A stretch of DNA of 64,000 nucleotides. Origin: Calliopum simillimum. Taxonomy: Eukaryota; Arthropoda; Insecta; Diptera; Lauxaniidae. The notes under the pieces are model-generated. The model saw only the letters and a list, made by a program, of their open reading frames with translations, was not told the DNA's origin and did no database searches. The DNA lies in assembly GCA_951812925.1 (NCBI GenBank), contig OX638369.1, forward strand, positions 52,013,061 through 52,077,060, given 5' to 3'. The translations under genes were made by a program, and so were the position numbers. This document shows, piece by piece, positions 46,230-58,154 of this stretch (positions within the stretch are counted from its first letter, which is position 1; each line of letters begins with the position of its first letter).

Positions 46230-47555
46230 CTGGTATGAAGTACATTTCTTATCGGAATCTAAAAAGTAACCAAGTAACCAAGAAATTCGCCCAGTACAAT
46301 AATCTTTAGATTTAGAAAAAGAAAATGTAGAGGTTAGTACCAGCTGACAAAAGATTTTCTGTCGCTGGAGATTGTTCGATGCTCTGAGAATATTCATTAT
46401 ATCCCCAAGTAAATTAAAAGTGATGACTCTTTCTTAACTTAACTTTTATTTTTCCTTGCTAAAAAGATAACATTTATATGAATATTTAATACATACATTT
46501 TTATATATCTCATAAGAAAATAGTGTTGCCACCTTATTGTCAACGCAATTTTATTTATTACCTTATTTACAATAAAGGATATGAAAACATTTTATACAAC
46601 AAAGCGCGTTTTTAACATAATCGCAAAGGCAAACGCAAAAAAAAAAATCAAAAAGCAATAAGGATATCCTGCATTGCATAGCATATATCCTGACAACAGC
46701 TGTGATGGTTGTTATTACTTTAGCTATTGTTGTATTAGTAGGAAAAAAAAAAACGAAAATCCTCAGAGTATACAATTTATGTTCTGCGCTGATATTTATG
46801 AGTTTTTAGCTATGCAAAAGAAAAGCGCAAATTTTTCATTCAAAAGAAAAACAAAATTACACACACACACACATTGACGCAAACAGGATTACGTACCTGT
46901 ATTGCAAACGCAAACATTAGAAACAGGTGGATTTATTAAGGTGATGCTGTCGAGTTACTTTAGAAAATGAAGAAATATTTTAAATAGCTTATACACTCGT
47001 ATACGAGATAAATTGTTGCCAAAATGTATAGACAATTTGGAGGTTTTCATATTTGCATTTTGGATTGAAGGAGAAGTAATGTTAAACTTCATGGTCAATA
47101 TGGACGTACTTACACGGAGAGAAAAAAATGTTCTAAACTCATCATAAAATACGCCCAACTTGTTCGCAATTCAAGCTCAAATTTGGGCATAATATAAATT
47201 TTGATAATTAAGAATAATTGTTCTCAATGCATGCCATTTGTACTTGTTTATCAAAAAAAAAAAAAAAAAAATAAGCCCATTTTTTTGCTTAATTCAAGCT
47301 CTGTGATTGTTAATCAAAAAATAAATTTTCATTTGTGTTTATTCTGTGTGTTTATGATTCTCAATATGACTATGTCATCTACTGCTTAAATAGTTTCTGC
47401 TCGACAGACGACACGGAGGAAATTTTTTTTCTATTATTAATAAAAAAAATTTGCTCGATTTCAAAAACAAGAAAATCAACTTGAATTGGTTCAGTGTATA
47501 AAAGCCCAGACTGTATGAAATGATTATGTAGAAAAAAAATCTATACACTCAAAGA
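46230..47555. other. Noncoding stretch
   Basis: No genes were recognised. Three AGGATAT motifs cluster at 46576-46691. A (ca)n run lies near 46860. Confidence 0.3.
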
Positions 47556-48129
47556 AATTTTCTTGGTAAAACTGATAAATAACTTTTGTTAAACTTCAAC
47601 AAAAGTAAATCGCAGTATCAAATAAATTTAAGTAATATTACTTAGTTATTTATGTTAATTAGTTATGTCTGCCGTAAAATTATAAAAAGACGCAACTCGT
47701 TTTTCATAGTTTGGAGAAAATCGAAATTTTAATTTTATTCAGAAAAGGCAGCAACTTCTCTTTCTTATAAAATTTATTTCATTTTTCATCTTTTTGTATG
47801 AAGTTACTGCCTTTTATGATTTTAATTATGAAAAATATGAAAACAGGGTGTAATGTTAACATTTCTTTATTTGCAATTTACAAGAGGAGTGGAAAACGTA
47901 AAAAATTGGCGATTGGACTAAAATATAGATAAAAAATTGCTTAATCCGATGGGGAAATGAAGTTAAAAAGGCCGTAACTTAAGTTGCGGCGTTATATATT
48001 TTTACGGCAGATGTGTTTCATGATTGGTTTTCTGTGCGGAATAATTAGATTGAATATTTTCTGTGAAGCCAGTGTTTGCCAATATTCCTGAAGCAATAAG
48101 CTTATAATACTTTTCAGGTTTATAATGAA

Positions 48130-48619
48130 AAACTCAGATTGGTTTGAAATGGAAGATTTAATATTGTGTCGACAGAAAAGTGGTGACGCCTCTGGTCAAA
48201 ACATTTTTGAAGAACTTCCTACTACGTCTAAGGGCACTGGCGGTAGGCCATCACAAGCTTTGTAGATGGCGTGATAAAGTACGTAATTTACTGGAATCAA
48301 GATCTGTGGATGAGCTGTCATATGCTGTTCAAATGGCTTAACGGGCAAGTGGACTCCGTACTGTAGCAGATATTATAAAATCTGTTAGTGAAACTCCCAA
48401 AGAGGCACAAAAAATTAAAAAAGTATCGAATCACAACGTTCTTATTCAGATGTGGAGGCGCTAGAAATTTACGTTGATAATAGGTTAACTTCTTATACCC
48501 ACAACAATCTAAGGAAGGCATAATTAAGAGCGGGCCGTAATTTATACCCTTCTCTTTACAAACTTGCAAAAGCAAAGGCAGACTGTTTTCCTCCAGAAAG
48601 TATTGTCACTGTAAATTAA
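48130..48619 (+). pseudogene. Decayed protein-coding remnant of an uncharacterised dispersed family
   Basis: Pieces read in shifting frames: GTGGRPSQA, then RSVDELSYAVQMA, a TAA, RASGLRTVADIIKSVSETP, and at the end KLAKAKADCFPPESIVTVN before a stop. The order (Gly-Arg-Pro, ELSYA, RASG, Cys-(F/Y)-P-P near the C-terminus) resembles an uncharacterised repeated protein family in insects and cnidarians that I recognise only loosely and cannot name. Several stops and frame changes make it inactive. The preceding 47560-48120 is AT-rich and may be its untranslated or noncoding part. Confidence 0.45.
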
Positions 48620-48659
48620 ATATTACACATCTACTTTAAACTTCGTTATTGCAGATGTT

Positions 48660-49160
48660 TTCGTTAGTTATGGTGGAAGATATATTTCAGTTGTATGGGA
48701 GGTACCACGCCCACTTGTCCAACAGTACTCAAATTTTTTATAAATTTAAGAAATTACATAAAATCTATGCACTTAAAATTTTGTAACCATAGCTTGTTCT
48801 GTTTTTAATATATTTATAACCCAAAATATATTCCAGTTGATTGGGAGGTACCACGCCTACTTGTCCAACCGTACTCAAATTTTTTATAAATTTAAGAAAC
48901 TACATAAAACCCATACACTGCAAATTTTGTAACCGTAGCTTATTCCGTTCTTAAGATATATCCCAAAATATATTAAGTTGTATGGGAGGTGCCACGCCCA
49001 CTTGTCCAACCTTGCTCAAATTTTTTATAAATTTAAGAAACTACATAAAACCTATACACTTAAAATTTTGTAACCATAGCTCGTTTCGTTTTTAAGATAT
49101 AGCGCAAAATGTAAACAAATTGTATGGGAGGTGCCACGCCTACTTGTCCAAAATTTCTGA
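48660..49160. repeat. ~145-bp tandem repeat, four copies
   Basis: Each unit has 'tatgggaggt(a/g)ccacgcc', 'acttgtccaa', 'ttttttataaatttaagaaa' and 'attttgtaacc(a/g)tagct', near 48695, 48840, 48982 and 49123. The first motif is shared with mini-me central units, so the array may derive from one. A short frame on the minus strand is not a gene. Confidence 0.8.
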
Positions 49161-49870
49161 AATAGTTTTTTTGTACTTTCCCATACCTAAAACATAAAAA
49201 ACTGCAAAAAAAATAGTTTTTCCGTCTAGCATGTACTAATCGCATCACTGTGCTGCGTCTGAGAGATGCGAGAGATATCATGCACGCAATAGTTTTCGAT
49301 AGAATGAAAATTGATGTGCGAGAGCAAAAATTTTAAGCTGTCAATTTTTTGTTGATTGTAAAAACAAATTTATTTATGCATTGAAAAGTGAAATTATAAA
49401 GAAAATAAAACAAAAATAAAAAAAAAAATAATTGAAACAATTTTTTTCGAATTTTTTTTTTATTTTGACATACATTTTTTCGTTTTCCTTGTATTTAAAC
49501 AGTTGCAACGCAGACGTGTCTTGAATTTTTGTATATTGGGTTGCGCTGCGATATCGCAGACTAGCATCGCACTCGCTTCTCGCTCTCGCACAATTGTATC
49601 TTGGGCTTTAACTTAACTTCAACTTTAACTTAGTTAAGATCAAGCAGTTACTACAGTGGGTAGCTGAGCGTTGATCTTTGGTTTTGCACAGAGCCAAAAC
49701 GATAATAAATAAGTTGAGCGAATTCACCACAATAGCCAGTTTGAGTGGTGAATGGTGATTTGAGTTGAAGCAGTCGTTACGGAGGTAGAGGTAGACTGAG
49801 AGTGCAAATTTAAGTATTGATAATTAAGTGAGTATCAGGAGAAGTCAAAGTTGACAACAAAACAAGATTA
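49161..49870. other. Possible 5' LTR/leader region of the gypsy-type element
   Basis: It contains an AATAAA near 49704 and precedes the gag remnant. LTR ends and a tRNA primer-binding site could not be identified, and no matching 3' LTR exists in the window, so the boundary is unresolved. Confidence 0.25.
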
Positions 49871-49874
49871 ATTT

Positions 49875-50020
49875 AAATAACACTAGAAAGAACACAATAA
49901 CAATGATTTAAGTTTTAAAATTTAATAATTAAATAGTTAAATAATGTAAGTTTAGTTTCCTTAAATTATTTAACTTTAAAATTTAAATCATTGTAATTAT
50001 GTTCTTTCCAGTGTTATTTT
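49875..50020. repeat. Long hairpin (~145 bp)
   Basis: Left arm 'aataacactagaaagaacac' and 'caatgatttaa' pair with right arm 'ttaaatcattg' and 'gttctttccagtgttattt'. The top of the hairpin is a pure A/T 'aaatagttaaata'. It ends 13 bases before the hammerhead-like core. Confidence 0.8.
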
Positions 50021-50033
50021 AATAAAGGCTCCC

Positions 50034-50062
50034 CTGATGAAGCGAAGAACTTCTTGCGAAAC
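50034..50062 (+). ncRNA. Hammerhead-ribozyme-like core (candidate)
   Basis: The invariant hammerhead strings CTGATGA (50034-50040) and GAAAC (50058-50062) flank a possible stem II: GC paired with GC and GAAG with CTTC, with a two-base loop and a two-base bulge. Hammerheads of this minimal kind are known from Penelope-like and other retroelements. The cleavage-site strand (NUH after stem III) was not found nearby with good pairing, so activity is unproven. The preceding long hairpin could act as stem I. Confidence 0.4.
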
Positions 50063-50526
50063 GTTGGGATAATTTCACAAATATACTTTCCTTTTGACTT
50101 GAACCCAATTTCAAAATACAATAATTATAAAGAAAAAGTCAAACAAAATCTTCAACAATAAAGAAGATTAAATTTTATATGAAAGATAGACAAAGTACTT
50201 AATCAAAAATTTAAATTTTGTGATTTGGCTAATATCGAAATTTTATTCGTCTTTTTTTAGTTTTTTTTTTAAGTAAAAGTTGAATAATTTAATAGTATAA
50301 AAGAAAAAAAAATCTATTTCTAATCAGAGAAAGCTTAAAGTCGAAAACGAAATTTAAGTATTAAGCAAACAAGAGCTAAACAGAAGCAAGCTAAATACAA
50401 TATTTATCCATTGATTTCTTATAATAAGTTATTACTTAAAGTTTGTTGTATACATTTTTATTGTTTAATTTTTTTTGATTAATTTTTATTAGCTTTTATT
50501 CTATCCATTACAATAAAACCAAAACG

Positions 50527-51324
50527 ATGGAAGCTCAAGATATAATGCTTTTAAAGGTGAGCGAGCAGAGGGATAAACTTAGAGAGTTGAAGCTTGTCAC
50601 AAGTGGTAGGAATGTTAAACTTCAGAGTCGGCTTTTAGAACATTTTGGGATAGTTGATCTCGAAGATGAAGAAGAAGAACATGAGGAAGAATCAGTGTAT
50701 GAGAATGCTCAAGAAAAAAGCCATTTAACATTGAAAGATGTAGAGGAGAGTTTTACAAGCTTTTCAGGAGATGATACAGTTGATATTAAACAGTGGTTGG
50801 GAATCTTCGAAGAAAATGCTCTCACTTTTAATTGGGGTAATATTCAAAAATATGTTTACAGTAAACAATTGCCCAAAGGAGCAGCTAAGCTTTTTGTTCG
50901 AAGCCAAGCTAACATAAAAGATTGGTGTTCATTGATGGTTTCACTTATTGAGGAGTTTGAAAGCAAAGTTTCAGATGCTGAAATGCAACAGCGTTTGGTA
51001 AACCGTCGCTATGAACTAGGAGAAACTTTACGTGAATACCTGTATAGTTTGCAAGAGATTTGTCGTACAGCATCTACTGATGATCAGAGTTTAATTTCGT
51101 ATTTTATAAATGGTATTTCTGACAATCGATCGAAAAAGGGAACAACATCAATTGCACAGCTTAAACAATTGATTTCAATTTATGAAAAAGTGCAAGGGCC
51201 TTCTACTTCAGCCCGATATGTTTCTGATAATAAATGCTTTAAAAAAGTTAGTGATGTTCAAAAGAAATTTAGCACCTTTTAGTGCCTTAAGTGCGGCGAA
51301 GAAAATCATTTGACTATAGAGTGT
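50527..51324 (+). pseudogene. Ty3/gypsy-type Gag remnant
   Basis: It starts at MEAQDIMLL and includes an acidic stretch and a capsid-like region (QWLGIFEENA, PKGAAKLFVRS, LVNRRYELGETLREYL, ISYFINGI). An in-frame TAG (51280-51282) interrupts it. The same frame then gives a CCHC zinc knuckle, C-X2-C-X4-H-X4-C (Cys at 51283, 51292 and 51322; His at 51307). The nucleocapsid-type knuckle right after the stop shows that the stop is a point mutation. The frame is otherwise intact for 251 codons. Confidence 0.85.
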
Positions 51325-51355
51325 CCGATGAAGAATATGAAGGGAGACAGATCAT

Positions 51356-52420
51356 TTGAGTGTACGGTTAAAACTGAAAAGACTGACTCGACATGGTATA
51401 GATAGGAAAGCTATTGTCTCTTTGGGTAGCGTTGAGGCAGAAATTTCAGCTGATGATTTTAAGTTGACTTATAAATTTCATGTTACCAGAGTTGATGACA
51501 TACATTATTCAATCGTGATTGGTAAGGACATTCTTGAATACATTGACATTCACCTCTCGAGAAAATGTTCTAAGTTTGTACAGTAGACAAAAGAAAATTC
51601 AGAACATTATTCACTTGCAAATTCAGATATTGACCTTGTAAAGAAGCTTGAATCATTGAGCAGATATCGGTGGAGGATATACCGGAAAATATTATTGTGT
51701 CGAAGTTGTCTCATTTGCCCGTTGTTATGAAAAGCGAAGTTCAAGATTTAGTTGAGGGTTATAAAGCTTTTCGCCCAGATAACTATCCTGTTTCGATGAA
51801 AATAATTTTGAATAATGAAATTTCTGTTTATGAAAGAGCTGGCCGTATTTCATATGAAGATCAAGCATATGTTGACAAACAGGTTGAATGTTGGCTGGAT
51901 GAAGGGATTATAAAGCCAAGTTCCTCCGAGTAAGCAACACCGATAGTTCTTGTTCCAAAGAAAGATGATTCAAAATATCTTTGTTGCGACTAATGCAGGT
52001 TAAATAAAAAGATAGTGAGAAATAATTTTCCCATGCCAATAAGGGAGGATGTGCTAGACAAATTACAAATGGCTAAGGTTTTTATTGATCTTGACCTTTA
52101 AAATGGAATCTTCCATGTGCCTGTTGACTCTGAGTCGCAAAAGTATACTGCTTTTATTACCCATAGGGGTCAATATGAATTTTGTTTCGTACCGTTTGGT
52201 ATTTCAAATTCACCTGCAGTTTCCGGCAGTTTTTAGTGATTTGATTCGAGATGTCGTAATAATTGGTTATGTTGATGACATCGTTATACCTTCACTTGAT
52301 GGTAGCATGGTATTCAGATAAAATATTCTTAGTAGCAATTTCTGCAAACGAAGGTAACGTTTTTGGGTTATGTTGTTGAGAACCATGCTATTCAGCTGCA
52401 TGTTGTTTGAAATGTTAAAA
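51356..52420 (+). pseudogene. Ty3/gypsy-type Pol remnant (protease and partial reverse transcriptase)
   Basis: A protease-like stretch ends in IGKDILEYIDI but no Asp-Thr/Ser-Gly triad was found upstream. From 51670 the reverse transcriptase N-terminus is readable (DEGIIKPSSSE, IVLVPKKD, NNFPMPI, PFGISNSPA). It carries in-frame stops at 51931, 51991 and 52099 and a frameshift near 52233. The active-site box YVDD is at 52268-52279. About 50 codons are then missing before the FLGYVVENHAI motif near 52360, after which homology ends. RNase H, integrase and the 3' LTR are absent. Confidence 0.85.
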
Positions 52421-52439
52421 AAAAATATATTGCATAGTC

Positions 52440-52805
52440 TTAAGGGGCGATATTCGTTTTTGAAAAATCCTGTTTTTCATATTTTCTACTGAGCTTTTAG
52501 ATTCGCTATAACTTCTTCAATTTCAACAACTTTAAGAAACTTCGTAGGGATGAATTTTAAAATTTTTTTGGGCTTCAATTTTATAAGGTGTCCTTGGCAC
52601 CTTAGGGTGGTAGAAACATTTACAACGATATACTATACTTGTTGATCGTACGTCAAATGGCGGAGATATAAGAAAAAAACAACACCGCATCGAATTTAGA
52701 GGCCGAAAAAAAAAATGCTTTTTCCTTAAAATTCTTCCAATGCTAGCTTTCAAACTGGGGGCGGTCATTTGAAATTTTTTTTTGTTTGGGGGTCGATTCT
52801 ATCTT
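52440..52805. other. Unassigned noncoding sequence
   Basis: Downstream of the truncated gypsy element. It holds the small hairpin 'aaggtgtccttggcacctt' near 52586 and no recognised gene. Confidence 0.3.
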
Positions 52806-52880
52806 ATGTGTAGTATAAAAAGAAGAGAACCAAGTATGCTACCTTGTGGTACACCCGACCTTTGCTGAATCATTTTTCAA
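52806..52880 (-). pseudogene. Non-LTR reverse transcriptase fragment
   Basis: On the minus strand 24 codons read RSGVPQGSILGSLLFILHI, the conserved block of LINE reverse transcriptases (usually GVPQGSxLGPLLF), then TAG. Upstream minus-strand frames to about 53133 may be the eroded preceding part, but no motif confirms it. It belongs to a Jockey/I/R1-like group, not to RTE, judging by this block alone. Confidence 0.7.
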
Positions 52881-53133
52881 CCAATTTTCTAAAGATCGCG
52901 ACTATTTCCTTTCCATTAAAATTAAATATATAAGATTTAGTTAAAAAATTGTTGAGCAAAATTCGTACCAAAAAAGACAAACCCCATATTAGATTTAAGC
53001 GGTGATCTAATTTTTTTGGCAAACATTCTTCGAATGAGAAAATCAGGAAAAATATTAAAATTAGTGGTGTAACAAACAAAGTGGTGCCATACCTTCGAAA
53101 GACGACTTCTTTGCCAGCCACTCCACTCAACAC

Positions 53134-53640
53134 TCCTACCCCAAAGCGACTTCGCTATTAAATATGCAGATGAATGCAGACAATGTCTGTGTACAAGTAA
53201 AGGGTGGACCAGCTGCTGGTTTCTATTTAAAATTGCTAAAAATAGTTAAATAGAGTTCCAATAACGACATCTAAATATTGCTATCCAAGAGTTCAACCTT
53301 AGGATTGTTAATATATCTTGCCTTAACTGCCTTAATTGACACAATTTTGGATTATCGTTTGATAGAAATCAATAATTTGAGTCCATATGCATCATCCCTT
53401 CAAATTTAATAACTGTTAAAAGTACAGTTACGGAGTTATAACAACTACGCTGCAGGCAAAGAATATTCAAAAAAGTGTTCAACGGTAAAATTTTATTTTT
53501 GTCAGTAAAGTCTTTTTGGCGGTTAGGACTCGATATAATTCAAATCTCTCCGAAATGTAACTTGATACTTCTCGCAACAGCAACACAAAACCTCTCGTAG
53601 AAACGAAACTTCTTAATGTTTCAGCATCAACGTTGCTTAT
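53134..53640. other. Noncoding stretch
   Basis: Nothing recognised. Confidence 0.3.
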
Positions 53641-53653
53641 GCTATGTGAACCA

Positions 53654-54411
53654 TAGTGATGAGCAAACCGAGACCAAGACCATAGCAGTCTTGGTCTTGG
53701 TCTTGCACATTGAGTCTTGGTCTTGGTCTTGGTTTTGATGTTGAGTCTTGGTCTTGATCTTGCTCATTAAGTCTTGGTTTCGATCTTGGCCTTGGTCTTG
53801 AAAAATTTTTCAGAGATATTGAGTATTCAATATTTCAAAACCATATTTTTCCAAAGCAGTTGGGTTTTTAAGATGCCAAAATTCAACTTGAAAGATGTTT
53901 CTATCTTCGAAACGGACGTGAAACAACTTTTAACTATAAATTACCAAGACTAAAAAGCAGTCTTGGTCTTGACGATTATCGTGAGCAAGACCATAGCAGT
54001 CTTGGTCTTGTTCTTGCACATTGAGTCTTGGTCTTGGGCTTGGTTTTGATGTTGAATCTTGGTCTTGATCTTGCTCATTAAGTCTTGGTTTCGATATTGG
54101 CCTTGGTCTTGAAAATTTTTTTCAGAGATATTGAGTATTCCAGATTTCAAAACCATATTTTTCCAAAGCAGTTGGGTTTTCAAGTTGCCAAAATTCAAAT
54201 TGAGAGATGTTTCTATCTTCGAAATGGACGTGAAACAATTTTTGACTATAAATTACCAAGACTAAAAAACAGTCTTGGTCTTGACGATTATCGTGAGCAA
54301 GACTGCTATGGTCTTGGTCATGCAAAAATATCGACGTCATGGTCTTGGTCTCGCAAAATTACCAAGTTCAAGAACAAGACTCAAGACCAAGACTAATTTT
54401 GCTCATCACTA
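53654..54411. mobile_element. CTTGGT-rich hAT-type MITE, copy 3, internally duplicated
   Basis: The ends are TAGTGATGAGC and GCTCATCACTA, flanked by the perfect 8-bp duplication gtgaacca (53646-53653 and 54412-54419). A ~311-bp internal unit ('catagcagtcttgg' at 53681 and 53992) is tandemly doubled, explaining why it is nearly twice as long as copy 1. The hexamer blocks face each other at each end of the units. Overlapping short frames on both strands come from the repeats. Confidence 0.85.
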
Positions 54412-54604
54412 GTGAACCATATTGTCGCTCAACTATTCTCCTTATTGCTTTTCATCAATTGATTTTCTGCTGTAAATGCACAGTTATATTTGTTAGACAG
54501 AGCTGATGTTCATCAGTTAGTTCAATATTCATTAGATAGCGCTGATAATTGTCAGTTATCGAATCTAATTCAATCTGCCCAAGGTGCAATGAATAATTAC
54601 TTTT

Positions 54605-54670
54605 TCTGAAGTTAGTTTATTGACTGTTTTTGGCTTGTATAGTACTAATGAAAGTACTAACGCGCTTTTT
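54605..54670 (+). repeat. Solo copy of segment D of the composite insertion
   Basis: 'gaagttagtttattgac', 'cttgtatagtactaatgaaag' (split by small changes) and 'aacgcgctttttt' match the segment found twice at 6985 and 7557. No X segment follows, so D can exist separately. Confidence 0.7.
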
Positions 54671-57645
54671 TGATTGAAATAATTTATCAAATACTTTTTA
54701 TGTTTATCCATGTTGCCTATATGCTTTGCGTATGTCACAATATATTATTTAAAAAGTAAAGAGCAGATGGCCCACCCTTTATTATAAAATGTTTGTATGT
54801 TGTTCCTGCTCGCGATGAAAGTGACTAAATTGTGCATGAAATAGGCCAAAGATGTCGTTGTCGTCGCTTATTATTTTTTTTCATTTGTGGTATTATGGTG
54901 GCTTTAATTCCAGTAGAATATGCAGGGTGCCATTCTATCCCCATCGGCACACATTTGAGTATGTTGTTATTTATAAGTATTTAAATATAATTCATAACTT
55001 CTTGAAAATATGATTAATGTGAAAAATTTTCGCGAATGAATTTTAACCATTGCACGACATGTGATTTGCTCATGAATTTGTAAAAATCTGATTAAAAATG
55101 TTGTTTATCCAATTACTTTGTATTTGTTTGGCGCATGAGGTTTAATTACATGATATATATATATTTTCATTGTTTATTTACACAGTTAAAAAAAATATTT
55201 AATTTAATTATATAAACAAATATACTAAAGTTGAATTGGTGGGAGTTTTCATAAGCCAGGCAAAAAAAATTGTTTTTTATACAGCTTTCTTAACATGATA
55301 AATAACACTGTACAACAATTTCAGGTTTTATCCAAAATAGCAAGGTTCTGACAAAGGATTTTGGCAAAGAAGACCAAATTTTGTAAATTTTCAAAAACTA
55401 AAAATGTAAATCCAAAAATCATTTAAAATGCTACAAGAATCCAAAAACAAAATTTAAAAAAAATTACTTTTGAAAAAATGGCGGGACTTAGATAAAAAAT
55501 TGCATCGATTTTTCGCAAAAACACTATTTTGACACTTTGAAGTTCCATGCCCTAACTTGAAAAAAAAAAAAAATTCCGGAAAACTAATGAGAGGTCTCTA
55601 TACTGAGCACTTAGAATAGCTCTGTAAATTTTTATAAAAATCTGAGGACCCAACTGCAAACTTCGAAAAATTTGAGATGGAAAGGGTCTTAAGAGCTTGG
55701 CGAGTGCTTCATTTGGGTGGGTTCTGGAGAGTATACATTCTTTAGTTTCTTTAGTTTTTACTAGCCGCACCTTTTGTTTTGCTGGAAATGACCACAGTGG
55801 CTTTCACAGTTTGTTTAATTTATAACTATAATATAGAATTCAAATGAATTTTAAAAATTTTAAAATAATTTTGTATTTTTGGTTACTGATTTTTGAAACC
55901 ATCGAGCTTAATTATTAGTTTGTATACCGAAAATGTTCTGCATACTAATTATAACTGTAGGTATTTTAATATTAATTATTGTAAACAAAATACTATAAAA
56001 TATGAGATTTTATTTTTTTCTTTCGTTTGTTTATATCACGCATATTTTTGAAACTTGTTTTTATTAATATTTTAATTATTCGTAATTAAACACCAACCGT
56101 TTTTTTAACGTTCAAATACGAAAAATAAAACAGACAAAATAATTTTATATTTAATTGTTATATTTATAAAGAAATTATTTAAAATATAAATATATAAAAA
56201 GCTTAGTAACTGTAAAATATTTAAAAAATCTAAATAAGGGATGGATCCAAACTGTCGCAAAGAAAAGAAACTACTGAGATTTAAGGAATAATCCAATCTC
56301 CAGACAAGAACTTCAAAGTTCATGAGAACTAAATTCCATTATTCTTTTTTTAATGTTTTTTTAAAATATTTATATTAATTTTAATTTTGTTTCTCATTCA
56401 GAGCTAAGATTTAAAAAAAATTGCTTTAAAAGTAATTTTACTTGGGTATTGTGCTGCACAGTATGAAATTTACCCATACTTTCCACCCACTATAAAGCAC
56501 TGTTTTATCGACTGCCTTGTCACTTTTTGCTTTGGACGTTTAAATTTTTACAGCGCCATCTACATGTGGTGGCTTTTGCTCAGTGTTACCTTATGAAACC
56601 AAGGCATGCGCAATTCTTTTTGTTCCACAATCCACAAGAAGAATGGGTGGTTTTACCAAAGGATAAATTGCATGCAATGGACAGTGTTTGAGTCGAGTTT
56701 TTGGCGCCAAATTTAAATTTAAATTGCATTGTGGACATATTGTTATAAGGACCAAACTTAATATTACAGATAATGCTTCATGAACAATCATTCGAGTATT
56801 TTTTGTTTGAAAATCTCAAAACAAAATTTTTTTAAATTTCTTTAATTAATATTTACATTAAAATAAAACAATTTCAGGAGGATAAAAACAAATATTCGAA
56901 GTTAGGGCTCTGTTCCTATAAAATACGATATTTCATGTATTATTTGTCGAATTGACACTTTTAAAATTGATTTTAATTTTACAGTTTTTTAATGATTCTC
57001 TGTTAAAAATGATCGAGCACGTATTTTATAATTTTTGGTTATGGTGAAAATTAACAAAGTTATGATTTTTTAAAGTTTCATGGTTTGGGAAAATACATTT
57101 TTCGTATTGTATATATCTCAAAAACTATTAGATATAAGAAAAAAGTGGTCATAATGTAAAATGCAGATAACTAACCGAATTTTTGAAATATGTAAAAAAA
57201 TTTTTTTAGCTAAAAGTAATGATAGTAAACTAAACAAAGCATACAATTCGAATTTTTTTAATGTTGGTGTCTTTATTTTGTTTAATTTTCGAACATAAAT
57301 TCTCTATTTAATTCAGCGGAAATCCTGAAAAAAATCAACCACTTGCGAATTACGTTTCGTTCAACTGACATCGGAAAAATTTTGTTAAGTGCTTGACAGC
57401 AACACATCCCTGGTATTTCATGTTTTCTGACAGGATAAAAGCAGTGACGTTCGCAGGATCTTACCCAAATCGGAGATATGCGACTATACCACATTGAAAA
57501 ACTATACCACAATAGCATCAGTTCCTCTACTGCAATTCAGCCAACTCTCATTCAATTTTATACAACTTTTCCATTTCATAATCGATTTGCTTAAATTGCC
57601 TTAATATCTTCTGAAAGGTTAACATGGAAACAAGCAAGGAACAAT
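54671..57645. other. AT-rich noncoding stretch
   Basis: No genes or clear repeats were recognised. Open frames are short, and many are Phe/Ile/Lys-rich as expected for random AT-rich DNA. Confidence 0.3.
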
Positions 57646-57649
57646 TTTC

Positions 57650-57928
57650 TAGAACATCTTAACCCATTTTATCCTGTCTCTATGGGTCTTTTTGACCCCT
57701 TTATCCGAAAACTTGGTTATAATGGGTTAAAATACTTCACAAAAAATTCTATGAAAGAATTCACTAAGGTTCACTGAAAAAAAATACCGTCCGGACGGTG
57801 GCAGCCCTGTATGGTAGCGCATGCGCACCAACGACTCATTATAAACAAAATATTATACAACTTCAAAAACTCATAACTTGATAACCCTAAAATATACCAC
57901 AATTTTGAGGGTTGAAAAATAATTGTAT
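57650..57928. repeat. Dispersed repeat with 'actgaaaaaaaataccgtcc' (copy 4)
   Basis: It matches 32530-32790 over its length ('ataatgggttaaaatac', 'ataccgtccggacgg', 'gcgcatgcgcaccaacga', 'cataacttgataacc'). The match breaks at ~57928 where mariner sequence begins. Confidence 0.75.
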
Positions 57929-58154
57929 TATGTCGACCATAAAATGGACGGAGCTTGCGGTAAACTTCGCGAACTGAACCATTATTTTCGAAATAAATTT
58001 GCACGATTTGCAAGCGTTGTTCTTTTGTCAACCTGTTCATGATAAAATGGCAAACCAAGCTGAACATAAATAACATTAGAGTTGCCAGATTTGACCACAA
58101 AATGCCAGTTTTACCTCTATTTGAAAAACAAACCTCTAAAAAAAACACCCTTTA
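57929..58154 (-). mobile_element. Truncated DD41D mariner, transposase N-terminus only
   Basis: It is the right terminal repeat plus the first ~36 codons of the same mariner family as 27406-28713 (MNRLTKEQRLQ...RPFYGRHN). ATG start and CGA codon 36 are retained where the longer copy has ATA and TGA. The rest of the element is missing and the frame runs on into the dispersed repeat for ~90 codons, a chance fusion. The TIR ends at 58154 in ...caccctttA. Confidence 0.85.
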
